The notes: generated by a model not told the origin, from the letters alone. Counted from the first letter of the stretch, positions 27,434 through 36,522 are shown. The stretch: 64,000 nt of DNA from Bradyrhizobium sp. 21 (GCF_023073335.1 NZ_JADPJG010000032.1:248001-312000); one strand, 5' to 3'. Numbers and translations are program-made.

Positions 27434-27483
27434 TGCCGGCTCCGAGGTGACGGAGCGAGCATAAACGGCGGTCACGCCGGGCG

Positions 27484-28908
27484 CTACGCCTCCGGCACGA
27501 TCTTGCCGGGATTGAAGATGTTCTGCGGATCGAGCGCCTGCTTCAGCGCCCGCATCGCGTCGATCGCCTCTGGGCCAAGCTCGGCCTTGAGATATTTCTG
27601 CTTGCCTTGGCCGATGCCGTGCTCGCCGGTGCAGGTGCCGTCCATCGCCTGCGCGCGCTCGACCAGGCGATGCATGAATTCCTCGCCGCGCGCCATCTCG
27701 TCGGCATCGTTGGTGTCACAGACCAGCGAGCAGTGGAAATTGCCGTCGCCGACATGTCCGACGATCGGCGACAACAGATTGAGCCGCTTGAGGTCTTCCT
27801 CGGTCTCGCCGACGCATTCGGCCAGGCGCGAGATCGGCACGCAGACGTCGGTCGCGACCACGCCGATGCCGTCGCCGGGGCGCAACGCCTTGACCGACCA
27901 ATAGGCGTCGTGCCGCGCCTGCCACAGTTTTGTGCGATCCTCCGGCTTGGTGGTCCAGGAGAAGTCGCCGCCACCGCAATCCTTTGCGATCTCGCCGAAG
28001 GCCTTTGATTGCTCGGCGACCTCGATATCGCTGCCGTGGAATTCCATCAGCAGCAGCGGCGTCTCGGACAGCGTCAGTTTCGAATAGGCGTTGCAGGCCT
28101 GCACCTGCGCCGCGTTGAGCAGCTCGATCCGCGCCACGGGAATTCCGGTCTGGATCGCCAGGATCACGGCCTGACACGCCCCGTGCACGGTCTCGAACGA
28201 CACCGCGCCGGCCGCAATCGTCTCGGGAATGCCGCGCAGGCGAATGGTCAGCTCCGAGATGATGCCGAGCGTGCCTTCGGCACCGACGAACAGATGCGTC
28301 AGGTCGTAGCCCGCCGACGACTTCTTGGCGCGCGTGCCTGTGGTGATGATCTCGCCGTCGCCGCGCACGACCTTCAACGCCAGCACGCTGTCGCGCATGG
28401 TGCCGTAGCGCACCGCATTGGTGCCGGAGGCGCGGGTCGAGGCCATGCCGCCGAGCGAGGCATCCGCGCCGGGGTCGATCGGGAAGAACAGGCCCTGGTC
28501 GCGCAGATGCTCGTTGAGCGCCTTGCGGGTGACGCCGGGCTGGATCACGCAGTCGAGGTCCTCGGCATGCACCGCGAGCACCTTGTTCATGTCGCGCAGA
28601 TCGATGCAGATGCCGCCGGCGGGCGCGTTGACCTGGCCCTCGAGCGAGGTGCCGGTGCCGAAGGCGATAACGGGCACGCCGTTTTTCGCGCAGATCCGCA
28701 CCACGTCCTGGATGTCGGCGGTCTCCTGCGCCATCACCACGCCGTCCGGCGGCTGGTTGACGATCCATGTCGTGGTATGGCCGTGCTGTTCGCGGACGGC
28801 CTGCGAGGTGATGAGGCGGTTGCCGAACCGTGCGGCAAGCTGCTCAAGCGCGCTTGCGAGGGCTTTCGGCTCCGGCCGCGGCGGATTATTGGTGATGATC
28901 GTACCCAC
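27484..28908 (-). CDS. FAD-linked oxidase (D-lactate/glycolate dehydrogenase type)
   Basis: About 474 residues with the PCMH-type FAD domain: VIAFGTGTSLEGQV, then GADASLGGMASTRASGTNAVRYG for the FAD site, and GAEGTLGIISELTIRL. The C-terminal substrate domain holds the conserved GHVGDGNFH and GEHGIGQGK motifs of the GlcD/DLD family. It oxidises a D-2-hydroxyacid such as D-lactate or glycolate. The GTG at 28908 is preferred because GGGAGG is seven bases upstream; the ATG at 28914 is only two bases from that site. Divergent from the thioesterase gene. Confidence 0.9.
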   Translation of the reverse strand: MGTIITNNPPRPEPKALASALEQLAARFGNRLITSQAVREQHGHTTTWIVNQPPDGVVMAQETADIQDVVRICAKNGVPVIAFGTGTSLEGQVNAPAGGICIDLRDMNKVLAVHAEDLDCVIQPGVTRKALNEHLRDQGLFFPIDPGADASLGGMASTRASGTNAVRYGTMRDSVLALKVVRGDGEIITTGTRAKKSSAGYDLTHLFVGAEGTLGIISELTIRLRGIPETIAAGAVSFETVHGACQAVILAIQTGIPVARIELLNAAQVQACNAYSKLTLSETPLLLMEFHGSDIEVAEQSKAFGEIAKDCGGGDFSWTTKPEDRTKLWQARHDAYWSVKALRPGDGIGVVATDVCVPISRLAECVGETEEDLKRLNLLSPIVGHVGDGNFHCSLVCDTNDADEMARGEEFMHRLVERAQAMDGTCTGEHGIGQGKQKYLKAELGPEAIDAMRALKQALDPQNIFNPGKIVPEA

Positions 28909-28995
28909 GGACATTCCTCCCGACGAGATGAACCGTGGCAAAGGACATCTTACCGGTCAAGTCAAGCGACCGGGCGCATAGCTTGGGAAGGAAAC

Positions 28996-29502
28996 ATGCC
29001 GGAGACTGCTGCGACAGCGACCAACGCCGTGCCGTTCCGCGCCTCGATCATGCAGATCGAGCCGCAATGGATCGACTATAATGGCCACCTCAACATGGCC
29101 TATTACAACGTGATGTTCGACCGCGCGATCGACGAGTTCTGGCTCGAGCTTGGGATCGGTCCGGTCTACAAGAGGGAGCGTCACGGCTCGACCTTCACCG
29201 CCGAATGCCATGTGCGCTATTTGCGCGAAATCCACCTCGGCGATCCCGTGCAGATCCTGGTCTGGCTGCTTGAGGCCGACGACAAGCGGCTGCACACGTT
29301 CGAGGAGATGCGGCACGCGACCGAGGGCTGGCTGTCGGCAACTTCCGAGAACATGTCGCTTCACATGGACATGAACGCACGAAAGGTGGCGGCTTTTCCA
29401 CCGGATATCCGCGAGCGCGTCGCGGCCATCGCCAAAGCCCACGGCGCCGTAGCACGGCCCGAGGGCATCGGCCGGAGCGTGGCGATGCCCTCGAAGCGGT
29501 AA
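28996..29502 (+). CDS. Hot-dog fold acyl-CoA thioesterase
   Basis: A 168-residue protein. WIDYNGHLNMAYYNVMFDRA is the 4-hydroxybenzoyl-CoA thioesterase-like hot-dog signature, with the aspartate preceding YNGH as the expected catalytic acid. HVRYLREIHLGDPVQI is the next conserved strand. Close relatives include the betainyl-CoA thioesterases of carnitine breakdown, but no carnitine genes are adjacent, so the acyl group is undetermined. AAGGA lies five bases before the ATG. Confidence 0.85.
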   Translation: MPETAATATNAVPFRASIMQIEPQWIDYNGHLNMAYYNVMFDRAIDEFWLELGIGPVYKRERHGSTFTAECHVRYLREIHLGDPVQILVWLLEADDKRLHTFEEMRHATEGWLSATSENMSLHMDMNARKVAAFPPDIRERVAAIAKAHGAVARPEGIGRSVAMPSKR

Positions 29503-29512
29503 CGCCTTAATT

Positions 29513-29614
29513 CCTCATCCTGAGGAGCCCGCAAAGCGGGCGTCTCGAAGGATGCAAGGCCACAGCCGGGCCTTCATGGTTCGAGACGCGCGTTCCGCGC
29601 TCCTCACCATGAGG
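29513..29614. repeat. Paired REP-like palindromic repeat (copy 4)
   Basis: Unit 29513-29554 runs from CCTCATCCTGAGGAGCCCGC to CTCGAAGGATG. Unit 29571-29614 runs from CCTTCATGGTTCGAGACGCG to CACCATGAGG. This is the same two-unit arrangement as at 3253-3358, but reversed. It fills the convergent spacer between the thioesterase and DUF1328 genes. Confidence 0.85.
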
Positions 29615-29624
29615 ATCACAATTG

Positions 29625-29798
29625 CTAGACCCTGGTACGTCCGCGAGCCAGTCCGACCACGGCCGACACCAGGAACAGGACAACCGCGATGAAGAAGATG
29701 ATCTTGGCGATCTCGATCGATGCGCCGGCGAGGCCACCAAAGCCCAGGATACCGGCGATCAGGGCGATTACCAGAAACGTCACAACCCAGCTAAGCAT
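29625..29798 (-). CDS. DUF1328 small membrane protein (57 aa)
   Basis: ATG at 29798 to TAG at 29625 encodes 57 residues starting [20 protein letters not shown]. It has two hydrophobic helices separated by [12 protein letters not shown], which is the DUF1328 (YtjA-like) layout: a [17 protein letters not shown] start and a [10 protein letters not shown] second helix. Members are short inner-membrane peptides of unknown role, often stress-induced. It is divergent from the UvrD gene across about 240 bp. Confidence 0.85.
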   Translation of the reverse strand: MLSWVVTFLVIALIAGILGFGGLAGASIEIAKIIFFIAVVLFLVSAVVGLARGRTRV

Positions 29799-30040
29799 GA
29801 TCCGAACCTCTGTTTAGATGTCTGTCTGCGATCGGCGCGGCCGGCGCGCCTCACTTGCAGAACCAATCTCCAACTCGGAACATTGGTTCCGGGCTGCCGC
29901 AGCCGGAAATTCGCCTGACCGGCAGGAACAAATTGGCTTTCCGCGCACGTGGAAAACCTCCTCCCGCCGCCCCATATAGCCACCAATCCCTGTTAAGAAG
30001 GCTCCCCCTCCCCCACCCCGCGGTGCCATCGTGGGGCCAA

Positions 30041-32587
30041 ATGATTCGCATGACCGAGCCGAGCAAAATCACTGGCGTCCCCGACCATCAGCCCGCAGCC
30101 GGCGGCATCGCCGCGCGTGCGCGCGCCTCGGTGGGCCCGCAATATCTGTCCGGGCTCAATCCGGAGCAGCGCGAGGCGGTGGAGACGCTGGACGGCCCGG
30201 TTCTGGTGCTGGCCGGCGCCGGCACCGGCAAGACGCGCGTGCTGACCACGCGCATCGCCCACATCCTCAGCCAGGGGCGCGCCCGTCCGGCCGAGATCCT
30301 GTCGGTGACCTTCACCAACAAGGCCGCGCGCGAGATGAAGCACCGGCTCGGCCAGATGCTCGGCCATGCCGTCGAAGGCATGCCGTGGCTCGGCACCTTC
30401 CATTCCATCGGCGGCCGCATCCTGCGCACCCATGCCGAGCTGGCGCAGCTCAAGTCGAACTTCACGGTGCTCGACGTCGACGACCAGGTCCGGCTGCTCA
30501 AGCAGCTTCTGCAGGCCGACAACATCGACGACAAGCGCTGGCCGGCGCGCATGCTGGCCGGCCTAATCGACGGCTGGAAGAACCGCGGCCTGACGCCGTC
30601 GCAGGTGCCGTCGGGCGAAGCCGCCGTCTTCGCCAACGGCAAGGGCGGCAAGCTCTATGCGAGCTACCAGGAACGGCTGAAGATTTTGAACGCCGCCGAT
30701 TTCGGCGATCTGCTGCTCGAAGACATCCGCATCTTCCGCGAGCATCCGGATATCCTCCGGCAATACCAGCAGCGCTTCAAATTCATCCTGGTCGACGAGT
30801 ACCAAGACACCAACGTCGCGCAGTATCTGTGGCTGCGGCTGTTGTCGCAGGCGCCGTCGCAGCCGGGGCTGCCAGTCCCGGCGGTCACTCCGGAAGCGAT
30901 CGACGATCCCGGCAGGGACGCCGCGGCCGCCGCGCAAGCCTTGGCACCAGCCGCTTCGAAGCTGAAAAACATCTGCTGCGTCGGCGACGACGACCAGTCG
31001 ATCTATGGCTGGCGCGGCGCCGAGGTCGACAACATTCTGCGCTTCGACCATGATTTTCCCGGCGCCAAGGTCATCCGCCTCGAGCGCAATTACCGCTCCA
31101 CCGGCCACATCCTCGCCGCCGCCTCGCATCTGATCGCGCACAATGAAGGCCGGCTCGGCAAGACGCTGCGCACCGAGGACCAGGACGGCGAGAAGGTCAC
31201 GGTGACGGGCTCGTGGGATTCGGAAGAGGAAGCCCGCGGCATCGGCGAGGAGATCGAGCAGATCCAGCGCCAGGGCGACAAGCTCAACGAGATCGCGATC
31301 CTCGTGCGCGCCTCCTACCAGATGCGTGAGTTCGAAGATCGCTTCGTCACGCTCGGCCTGCCCTACCGCGTCATCGGCGGCCCGCGCTTCTACGAGCGTG
31401 CCGAAATCCGCGACGCGCTGGCCTATCTGCGCGTCATCAATTCGCCGGCGGACGACCTCGCCTTCGAGCGCATCGTCAACACGCCCAAGCGCGGCCTTGG
31501 AGACGCCACCGTGCAGATGTTGCACGACCACGCCCGCAAGCGCCGCATCCCCTTGTTCGAGGCGGCGCGCGCGGTGGTCGAGACCGACGAGCTGAAGCCG
31601 AAGGCGCGCGGAAGCTTGCGCGACGTCGTCGCCCAGTTCGACCGCTGGCGCGCCCAACGCGAGGTCACCGCACATACAGACCTTGCGCAGATCGTGCTCG
31701 ACGAGAGCGGCTATACCGAGATGTGGCAGAAGGACCGTTCGGCGGACGCCGCGGGCCGGCTGGAGAATCTCAAGGAACTGGTGCGCTCGATGGAGGAATT
31801 CGAGAACCTGCAAGGGTTCCTCGAGCACATCTCGCTGGTGATGGATCGCGACAGCGGCGCCGATGAGGACGCGGTATCGCTGATGACGCTGCATTCGGCC
31901 AAGGGGCTCGAATTCGACAACGTATTCCTGCCGGGCTGGGAGGAAGGCCTGTTCCCGAGCCAGCGCACGCTGGACGAACAGGGCCGCGCCGGCCTGGAAG
32001 AAGAGCGCCGGCTCGGCCATGTCGGCCTCACCCGCGCCCGCCGCCGCGCCAAAATCTATTTTGCAACCAACCGCCGGATCCATGGCACCTGGTCGACCAC
32101 GATCCCGTCGCGCTTCCTCGACGAATTGCCGGCGGCCAATGTCGAGATCACGGAATCCAAGGGCGGTTCGGCCTGGGGCGGCACCGGCGGCTATGGCGCC
32201 TCGCGCTTCGACGACATGGAGGCATTCGGCTCCACCTATTCGACCCCGGGCTGGCAGCGCGCCCAGGCCAACCGCAATCGGGGCGGCGGTGGCGGCGGCC
32301 GCAGCGGGGCCGGTGGTTTCGAGGAACAGGCCTCGTCGTTTTCGTCCGTGTCGTCCTCGCCCGATTTCGGCAGCTTCTCCTCGCGCCGCAGGGGGCCGAT
32401 GACGATCGAGGGCGAACTGGTCGCCAAATCCACCGGCACGACCTCGGAATTCGCACTCTCCGACCGCGTCTTCCACCAGAAATTCGGCTACGGGCGCGTC
32501 ACCAGGATCGATGGCAACAAACTCACCATCGCCTTCGATAAGGCCGGCGAGAAGAAGGTCGTGGACAGTTTTGTCCAGCGGGCGTGA
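30041..32587 (+). CDS. uvrD: UvrD/PcrA-type DNA helicase
   Basis: An 848-residue superfamily 1 helicase. Q-motif and Walker A (LNPEQREAVE, AGAGTGKTRVL), Walker B (VDEYQDTN), motif III (QSIYGWRGA), motif IV (LERNYRS), motif V (LMTLHSAKGLEF) and motif VI (VGLTRARRRAKI) are all present. An alanine-rich insert lies in the first domain between DEYQDTN and motif III, and a glycine-rich linker (about residues 710-780) precedes a C-terminal segment KFGYGRVTRIDGNKL. It unwinds DNA 3'-5' in excision and mismatch repair. The ATG at 30041 follows GTGGGG at five bases; the frame is open further upstream. Confidence 0.93.
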   Translation: MIRMTEPSKITGVPDHQPAAGGIAARARASVGPQYLSGLNPEQREAVETLDGPVLVLAGAGTGKTRVLTTRIAHILSQGRARPAEILSVTFTNKAAREMKHRLGQMLGHAVEGMPWLGTFHSIGGRILRTHAELAQLKSNFTVLDVDDQVRLLKQLLQADNIDDKRWPARMLAGLIDGWKNRGLTPSQVPSGEAAVFANGKGGKLYASYQERLKILNAADFGDLLLEDIRIFREHPDILRQYQQRFKFILVDEYQDTNVAQYLWLRLLSQAPSQPGLPVPAVTPEAIDDPGRDAAAAAQALAPAASKLKNICCVGDDDQSIYGWRGAEVDNILRFDHDFPGAKVIRLERNYRSTGHILAAASHLIAHNEGRLGKTLRTEDQDGEKVTVTGSWDSEEEARGIGEEIEQIQRQGDKLNEIAILVRASYQMREFEDRFVTLGLPYRVIGGPRFYERAEIRDALAYLRVINSPADDLAFERIVNTPKRGLGDATVQMLHDHARKRRIPLFEAARAVVETDELKPKARGSLRDVVAQFDRWRAQREVTAHTDLAQIVLDESGYTEMWQKDRSADAAGRLENLKELVRSMEEFENLQGFLEHISLVMDRDSGADEDAVSLMTLHSAKGLEFDNVFLPGWEEGLFPSQRTLDEQGRAGLEEERRLGHVGLTRARRRAKIYFATNRRIHGTWSTTIPSRFLDELPAANVEITESKGGSAWGGTGGYGASRFDDMEAFGSTYSTPGWQRAQANRNRGGGGGGRSGAGGFEEQASSFSSVSSSPDFGSFSSRRRGPMTIEGELVAKSTGTTSEFALSDRVFHQKFGYGRVTRIDGNKLTIAFDKAGEKKVVDSFVQRA

Positions 32588-32596
32588 GGGCTCGAT

Positions 32597-32887
32597 ATGG
32601 CTCAGTACGTTGCCATCATCGAGGACGCAGACCCCGACGAAGCCGTTGCCTTGTGGTTTCCCGACCTGCCCGGCTGCATTTCCGGCGGCGACGATTTCGA
32701 CGAGGCCATGGAGAATGCGCCCGAGGCGCTCGCGTTCTATGCGCAAGAGCTGATCGCGGACGGCCGGCAGCTTCCCCCGCCGCGGACATTAGATGCGCTC
32801 AAGGCCGACCCCCGTGTGGCCGCCGATCTGGCGAAACACATGGTTGCCCTGATCGAATGGCCACCCCTCACTGAGGCCACGGAGTGA
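32597..32887 (+). CDS. HicB-like antitoxin domain protein, no HicA partner seen
   Basis: A 96-residue protein with the HicB-type partial RNase H fold: YVAIIEDADPDEAVALWFPD, LPGCISGGDDFDEAMENAPE and ALAFYAQELIADGRQLPPP. No C-terminal ribbon-helix-helix of the usual kind is obvious. A HicA toxin normally lies next to such a gene, but neither flank has a small HicA-like gene: UvrD is 9 bp upstream and the Cys-rich gene follows. It may be an orphan regulator or a remnant of a toxin-antitoxin pair, co-transcribed with uvrD. Confidence 0.8.
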   Translation: MAQYVAIIEDADPDEAVALWFPDLPGCISGGDDFDEAMENAPEALAFYAQELIADGRQLPPPRTLDALKADPRVAADLAKHMVALIEWPPLTEATE

Positions 32888-32975
32888 GGACTGTTCGCTG
32901 CACTGGCCGAACTCTCGACAGTTCTCGTCCGAACAGCCCTTGACCACCGCGAACTTCCCCGTATCAGATGCAGCC

Positions 32976-33392
32976 ATGGTCCGGGGCTCCATCACACTGA
33001 TCTTGCTGGCATTGGGTATGCCGTCGCTTAGCGCGGCGGAGACCATGAGCTTTGGCGATGCGATCGGGCTGCTGGCGAAAAGTTGCGGTGCGGAAATCGT
33101 CGCCAATTGCCGTGGCGTCAATCCGGATTCGACCCGGCTGAAGGAGTGCCTGTCCCGCAACCGCGACGTGCTGTCCCAGCAGTGCCAGAGCGACTATCTC
33201 GGTGCCTTCGATGCCATCCAGAAGCGCGTCGCCGCGCGGGTCACGGTGGCGAATGTCTGCCAACGCGAAATCGTCAAGGTCTGCGGCGGCTCGACCAAGG
33301 AGACCAGCAAGTCGATCCCCTGCCTGGTCTCGACGCCCAAGGGCATCAGCAACAACTGCCTGAAGGCCGTCGACGACGCGGGGTATCGGTGA
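32976..33392 (+). CDS. Exported Cys-rich repeat protein
   Basis: About 138 residues with a signal peptide (ITLILLALGMPSLSAAE). The mature part has paired cysteines in the pattern CGAEIVANC, CLSRNRDVLSQQC, NVCQREIVKVC and CLVS...NNC, resembling the GLG1-type cysteine-rich repeat. Such small periplasmic proteins are common and uncharacterised in rhizobia. The start is uncertain because no strong binding site precedes 32976. The stop codon overlaps the ATG of the OmpA-like gene (TGATG), so they are co-translated. Confidence 0.72.
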   Translation: MVRGSITLILLALGMPSLSAAETMSFGDAIGLLAKSCGAEIVANCRGVNPDSTRLKECLSRNRDVLSQQCQSDYLGAFDAIQKRVAARVTVANVCQREIVKVCGGSTKETSKSIPCLVSTPKGISNNCLKAVDDAGYR

Positions 33393-34087
33393 TGCGCGCG
33401 ACCAGGCTTTTTACCGCCGGAATATACGCCGCGCTTGTTAGTGCTCTTGTTAGTGCTCTCGGCCTCGCTTTTCTCGCGGGCGCAGCAGAAGCGCAGACGG
33501 CGCCGCCGACCCGCGACGACATTGTCGGCAAGCTCAACCATTTCGAACAGCCCGCCGAGATCGATATCCCCGCGCTGAAGCTGCAGGTCATGGAGCGGGC
33601 CAAGGCTCGGATCAAGAACGATCCGGGTCCGGTGAACCGGCCGCTGATCGCACCTGATCTGGCCAATTTGCCGACCTTCACCGCGCAGATCCAGTTCGAC
33701 GCGGATACACCGATCATCCAGCCGGCGTCCTACCAAACCGTCGGCCGCCTCGCCGACGCGATGGTTCATGCCTCGCTGCTGCCCTACACGTTCCTGATCG
33801 TCGGCCATGTCGAATCCAACGTGAAGACGCGCGAGGCCAACGCGATCCTGAGCCAGCGCCGCGCCGACGCGATCCGTGACGTGCTGGTGAACACGTTCAA
33901 GATCTCGACCAAGCGGCTGCATCCGATCGGCCTCGGCGAGGAGCAGTTTCTCGACCGGGCCAAGCCGACCTCGGCCGTCAACGGCCAGTTGCAAATCCTG
34001 ACCTATGCCAAGGTGCCGGACGACGCGCCTGCGCATCCGGCTGCGGCTCCGGCGCCTGCGGCAAAAAAGCCCGCCAAGAAGCACTGA
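33392..34087 (+). CDS. OmpA-like C-terminal domain protein
   Basis: A 231-residue exported protein: signal peptide (LVSALVSALGLAFLAGAAEA), a variable region to about 100, then an OmpA-like peptidoglycan-associating domain (AQIQFDADTPIIQPASYQTV, IVGHVESNVKTREANAILSQ, RRADAIRDVL) and an alanine/lysine-rich tail. The domain normally binds meso-diaminopimelate; GHVESN replaces the usual GHTDS form. The signal peptide contains a 12-bp tandem duplication encoding LVSA twice. Co-translated with the preceding Cys-rich protein gene, suggesting one envelope function. Confidence 0.85.
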   Translation: MRATRLFTAGIYAALVSALVSALGLAFLAGAAEAQTAPPTRDDIVGKLNHFEQPAEIDIPALKLQVMERAKARIKNDPGPVNRPLIAPDLANLPTFTAQIQFDADTPIIQPASYQTVGRLADAMVHASLLPYTFLIVGHVESNVKTREANAILSQRRADAIRDVLVNTFKISTKRLHPIGLGEEQFLDRAKPTSAVNGQLQILTYAKVPDDAPAHPAAAPAPAAKKPAKKH

Positions 34088-34189
34088 GCGGACGTCCCGC
34101 GGTGTCCGGCGGAACCCTTTGAAGTCCTGACCGTTTTGTGACCTGCCTCACAGCGCGCTTGAACGGCTTTGCGCGACAATTGCGCCGGT

Positions 34190-34218
34190 TTGTGCACCGC
34201 CCTGACCGGTGCTATAGG
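34190..34218 (+). promoter_or_regulatory. Candidate housekeeping promoter for Mpo1-like gene
   Basis: TTGTGC and TATAGG are separated by 17 bp, close to the sigma-70 consensus spacing. The predicted start of transcription would be about 15-20 bp before the ATG at 34242. It is sequence resemblance only. Confidence 0.35.
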
Positions 34219-34241
34219 CTTTTTTCGTCCTTCCCGACCCC

Positions 34242-34778
34242 ATGCTACACGAGACCGAGATGGCCAGTTATTTTCAACGCCAACTGGCCGACTACGTCGA
34301 ATATCATCGCGATCCCTGGAACTGCGCGATGCACGTGGTCGGTATCCTCCTGCTCTTCACCGGCGCCGTGCTGCCGTTGACGCTGGTGCATCTCCCCGTG
34401 TTCGGGATCGAGGTGAGCCTGGCGGTGGTTCTGGCCCTGCCGGTGCTGGTCTACTGGCTGATGCTCGACGCCGGGATCGGGCTAGGGATCCTCGTCTCGA
34501 TGATCGTGCTGCTTTCGGTCGCAACCGCAATCGGCAATCAGGTCTCGATCGTCATGATGTGGTCGATTTTTGCCGTGCTGATCGGGCTCGGCGTCGGATC
34601 GCAGATCGTCGGCCACAAGGTTTTCGAGGAGCGGCAGCCGTCGATGGTTGACCACCCCGCCCATTTCCTGCTCGGACCGATGTTTGTCATGGCAAAATTA
34701 TTCATTGCATTGGGCTTCCGTCGCGACCTTGCCGCGATTCTGGCGCCTGTTCCGACCAATTCCCTTTCAACCCGATAG
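34242..34778 (+). CDS. Mpo1-like (DUF962) membrane protein
   Basis: A 178-residue protein with about four hydrophobic helices. The N-terminal YVEYHRDPWNCAMHVVGI and the later SQIVGHKVFEERQPSM match the DUF962/Mpo1 family, whose histidines bind iron in the yeast enzyme that alpha-oxidises 2-hydroxy fatty acids. Both histidine motifs are intact here, so an oxygenase role on a lipid is plausible. The start could instead be the ATG at 34260; neither has a strong binding site. It precedes the epimerase gene by 28 bp. Confidence 0.78.
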   Translation: MLHETEMASYFQRQLADYVEYHRDPWNCAMHVVGILLLFTGAVLPLTLVHLPVFGIEVSLAVVLALPVLVYWLMLDAGIGLGILVSMIVLLSVATAIGNQVSIVMMWSIFAVLIGLGVGSQIVGHKVFEERQPSMVDHPAHFLLGPMFVMAKLFIALGFRRDLAAILAPVPTNSLSTR

Positions 34779-34806
34779 CTCTAGACGCGAAACAGCAACC
34801 TTCTGC

Positions 34807-35838
34807 ATGGCTCTCGTACTGGTTACCGGTGGCAGCGGCTTCATCGGACATCACCTCGTAGAAGTGCTCCGCGCCCATGGGCAGCGGGTGCGTGTTCTTG
34901 ATGTCCGTGCGCCGGCCGCGGCAAATGCCGACGTTGAATATGCCCATGGCTCGGTGCTGGACGGCGCCGCGGTCGATGCTGCGGTTGCGGGTGTCGATCA
35001 GGTCTATCACCTCGCCGGCCTGCCCGGCATGTGGGTCGCCGACAAACAGGCCTTTCATGAGGTCAATTGCCGCGGCACCGAAATCGTGCTTGCGGCGGCG
35101 ATGAAGCGTGGGGTCTCGCGCTTCCTGCACTGCTCGACGGAATCGATCCTGTTTCCCTATTCCGACCTCAACGGTGTTCCCGCCGAAGAGGCGCTCCAGC
35201 CGGCCGATGCGATGCCGGGCGCCTACACCCACTCGAAATCGCTGGCCGAGCATTGCGCCGCGAAGGCTGCGGCCGCGGGCTTCCCGCTGGTGATTGGCAC
35301 CCCGACCATGCCGATCGGCTCCGCCGACCACAATCTGACGCCGCCGACCGCGATGCTGTGGTACTTCCTCCAGAAGAAGGTGCAGCCGCACCTCAACTTC
35401 CTGGTCAATCTCGTTGACGTCCGCGACGTCGCCATGGGCCTCGTGTTGGCCATGGAACGCGGCCGTATCGGCCAGCGCTACATCCTCGGCGGCGATTGCG
35501 TCAGGCTCGGCCAGATTCTGCGGATGATGTCCGCGATGAGCAGCCGCCGGCAGTTCCCGGTCGTGGTGCCCGGCAAGATCGCGGAGCTGTCCGCTATCAT
35601 GCTCGAATATTTATCCGATCACGTCACGCACCGGCCGCCCAACGGCACGGCGGAGGGCGTGCGCATCGCGCTCGCCGCGAGCGACCTCTCGATCGACAAG
35701 GCGCGCACCGAGCTCGGCTACGCGCCGCGCCCGATCGAACCGGTGCTGCGCGAAACCATCACCCATCTTCTCGCCCGCGGCGGCGCGCTCGCCTCCAGCG
35801 CCATCGAGCATCACGCGCTCTCCTCGCGCGCCAGCTGA
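34807..35838 (+). CDS. NAD-dependent epimerase/dehydratase (extended SDR)
   Basis: A 343-residue protein of the extended short-chain dehydrogenase family. The Rossmann motif TGGSGFIGHH is at residues 7-16, and the catalytic YxxxK is in GAYTHSKSLAE with the serine of CSTESI ahead of it. The layout resembles hopanoid- or sterol-associated sugar epimerases and 3-beta-hydroxysteroid dehydrogenase-like enzymes, but no hopanoid genes are in view. It is followed after 30 bp by a methyltransferase gene on the same strand, suggesting an operon acting on a lipid or isoprenoid. Confidence 0.82.
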   Translation: MALVLVTGGSGFIGHHLVEVLRAHGQRVRVLDVRAPAAANADVEYAHGSVLDGAAVDAAVAGVDQVYHLAGLPGMWVADKQAFHEVNCRGTEIVLAAAMKRGVSRFLHCSTESILFPYSDLNGVPAEEALQPADAMPGAYTHSKSLAEHCAAKAAAAGFPLVIGTPTMPIGSADHNLTPPTAMLWYFLQKKVQPHLNFLVNLVDVRDVAMGLVLAMERGRIGQRYILGGDCVRLGQILRMMSAMSSRRQFPVVVPGKIAELSAIMLEYLSDHVTHRPPNGTAEGVRIALAASDLSIDKARTELGYAPRPIEPVLRETITHLLARGGALASSAIEHHALSSRAS

Positions 35839-35868
35839 GCTGCCGCCCAACCCAAAGAACCTTTCCGC

Positions 35869-36495
35869 ATGTCCTTCGATTTCAGCAAGCTTCTCTCTGT
35901 CGCCTGGGGTGGTTGGACCACGACCTGGCCGACGCAACTGCTCGCCCTGATCTGGCTCGCCTGGCTCGCAAGCTGGGTCGGCGCCTCGTTCTGGCAGGGC
36001 CGCACCCAGAAGCAGGTGATGACGCTGGAGTCCGGGCGCTATCGCATCCCGATCCTGGTCGGCGGCATCCTGTTCACGCCGTGGACGGCCGAAGTGCTCG
36101 GCGAGAAGCCGCTCTGGGTGTTCAGCAATACCGCTGTCTATGTCACGGCCCTGATCGTGCTTGCCGGCATCTCCTTCACCTGGTGGGGACGGCTGCATCT
36201 CGGACAATTCTGGTCCAACACCATCACCCACAAGGAAGACCACCGCGTCGTCGACACCGGCCCGTACGGCATCGTCCGCCATCCGATCTACACCGGCCTG
36301 ATCCTCGGCATGCTGGTGACCGGCATCGCGGTCGGCACGGTCACGGCGATGCTCGGCGCGATCCTGATTTCGCTCGGCATGTGGCAGAAGGGCCGGATGG
36401 AAGAGGTGTTCCTGTCCAAGGAGCTCGGTGAAGACGCCTACGGCGCCTATTGCCGCCGCGTCCCGATGATCATCCCGTTTTTGTCGCCGCGCTGA
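35869..36495 (+). CDS. Isoprenylcysteine methyltransferase-like membrane protein
   Basis: A 208-residue protein with about five hydrophobic helices. The C-terminal VDTGPYGIVRHPIYTGLILG and the following EEVFLSKELGEDAYGAYC are hallmark segments of the ICMT/PEMT family, which methylate isoprenyl or lipid substrates with S-adenosylmethionine. Bacterial members have no known prenylated protein substrate. It is the second gene after the epimerase and is probably co-transcribed. A repeat element lies immediately downstream. Confidence 0.82.
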   Translation: MSFDFSKLLSVAWGGWTTTWPTQLLALIWLAWLASWVGASFWQGRTQKQVMTLESGRYRIPILVGGILFTPWTAEVLGEKPLWVFSNTAVYVTALIVLAGISFTWWGRLHLGQFWSNTITHKEDHRVVDTGPYGIVRHPIYTGLILGMLVTGIAVGTVTAMLGAILISLGMWQKGRMEEVFLSKELGEDAYGAYCRRVPMIIPFLSPR

Positions 36496-36522
36496 GAGGC
36501 GGGGCGCGCGCCCCACATTCGG

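Noticed and set aside
35611-36516. 301-codon minus-strand frame
   Set aside because: Antisense to the methyltransferase and epimerase genes; no motifs.
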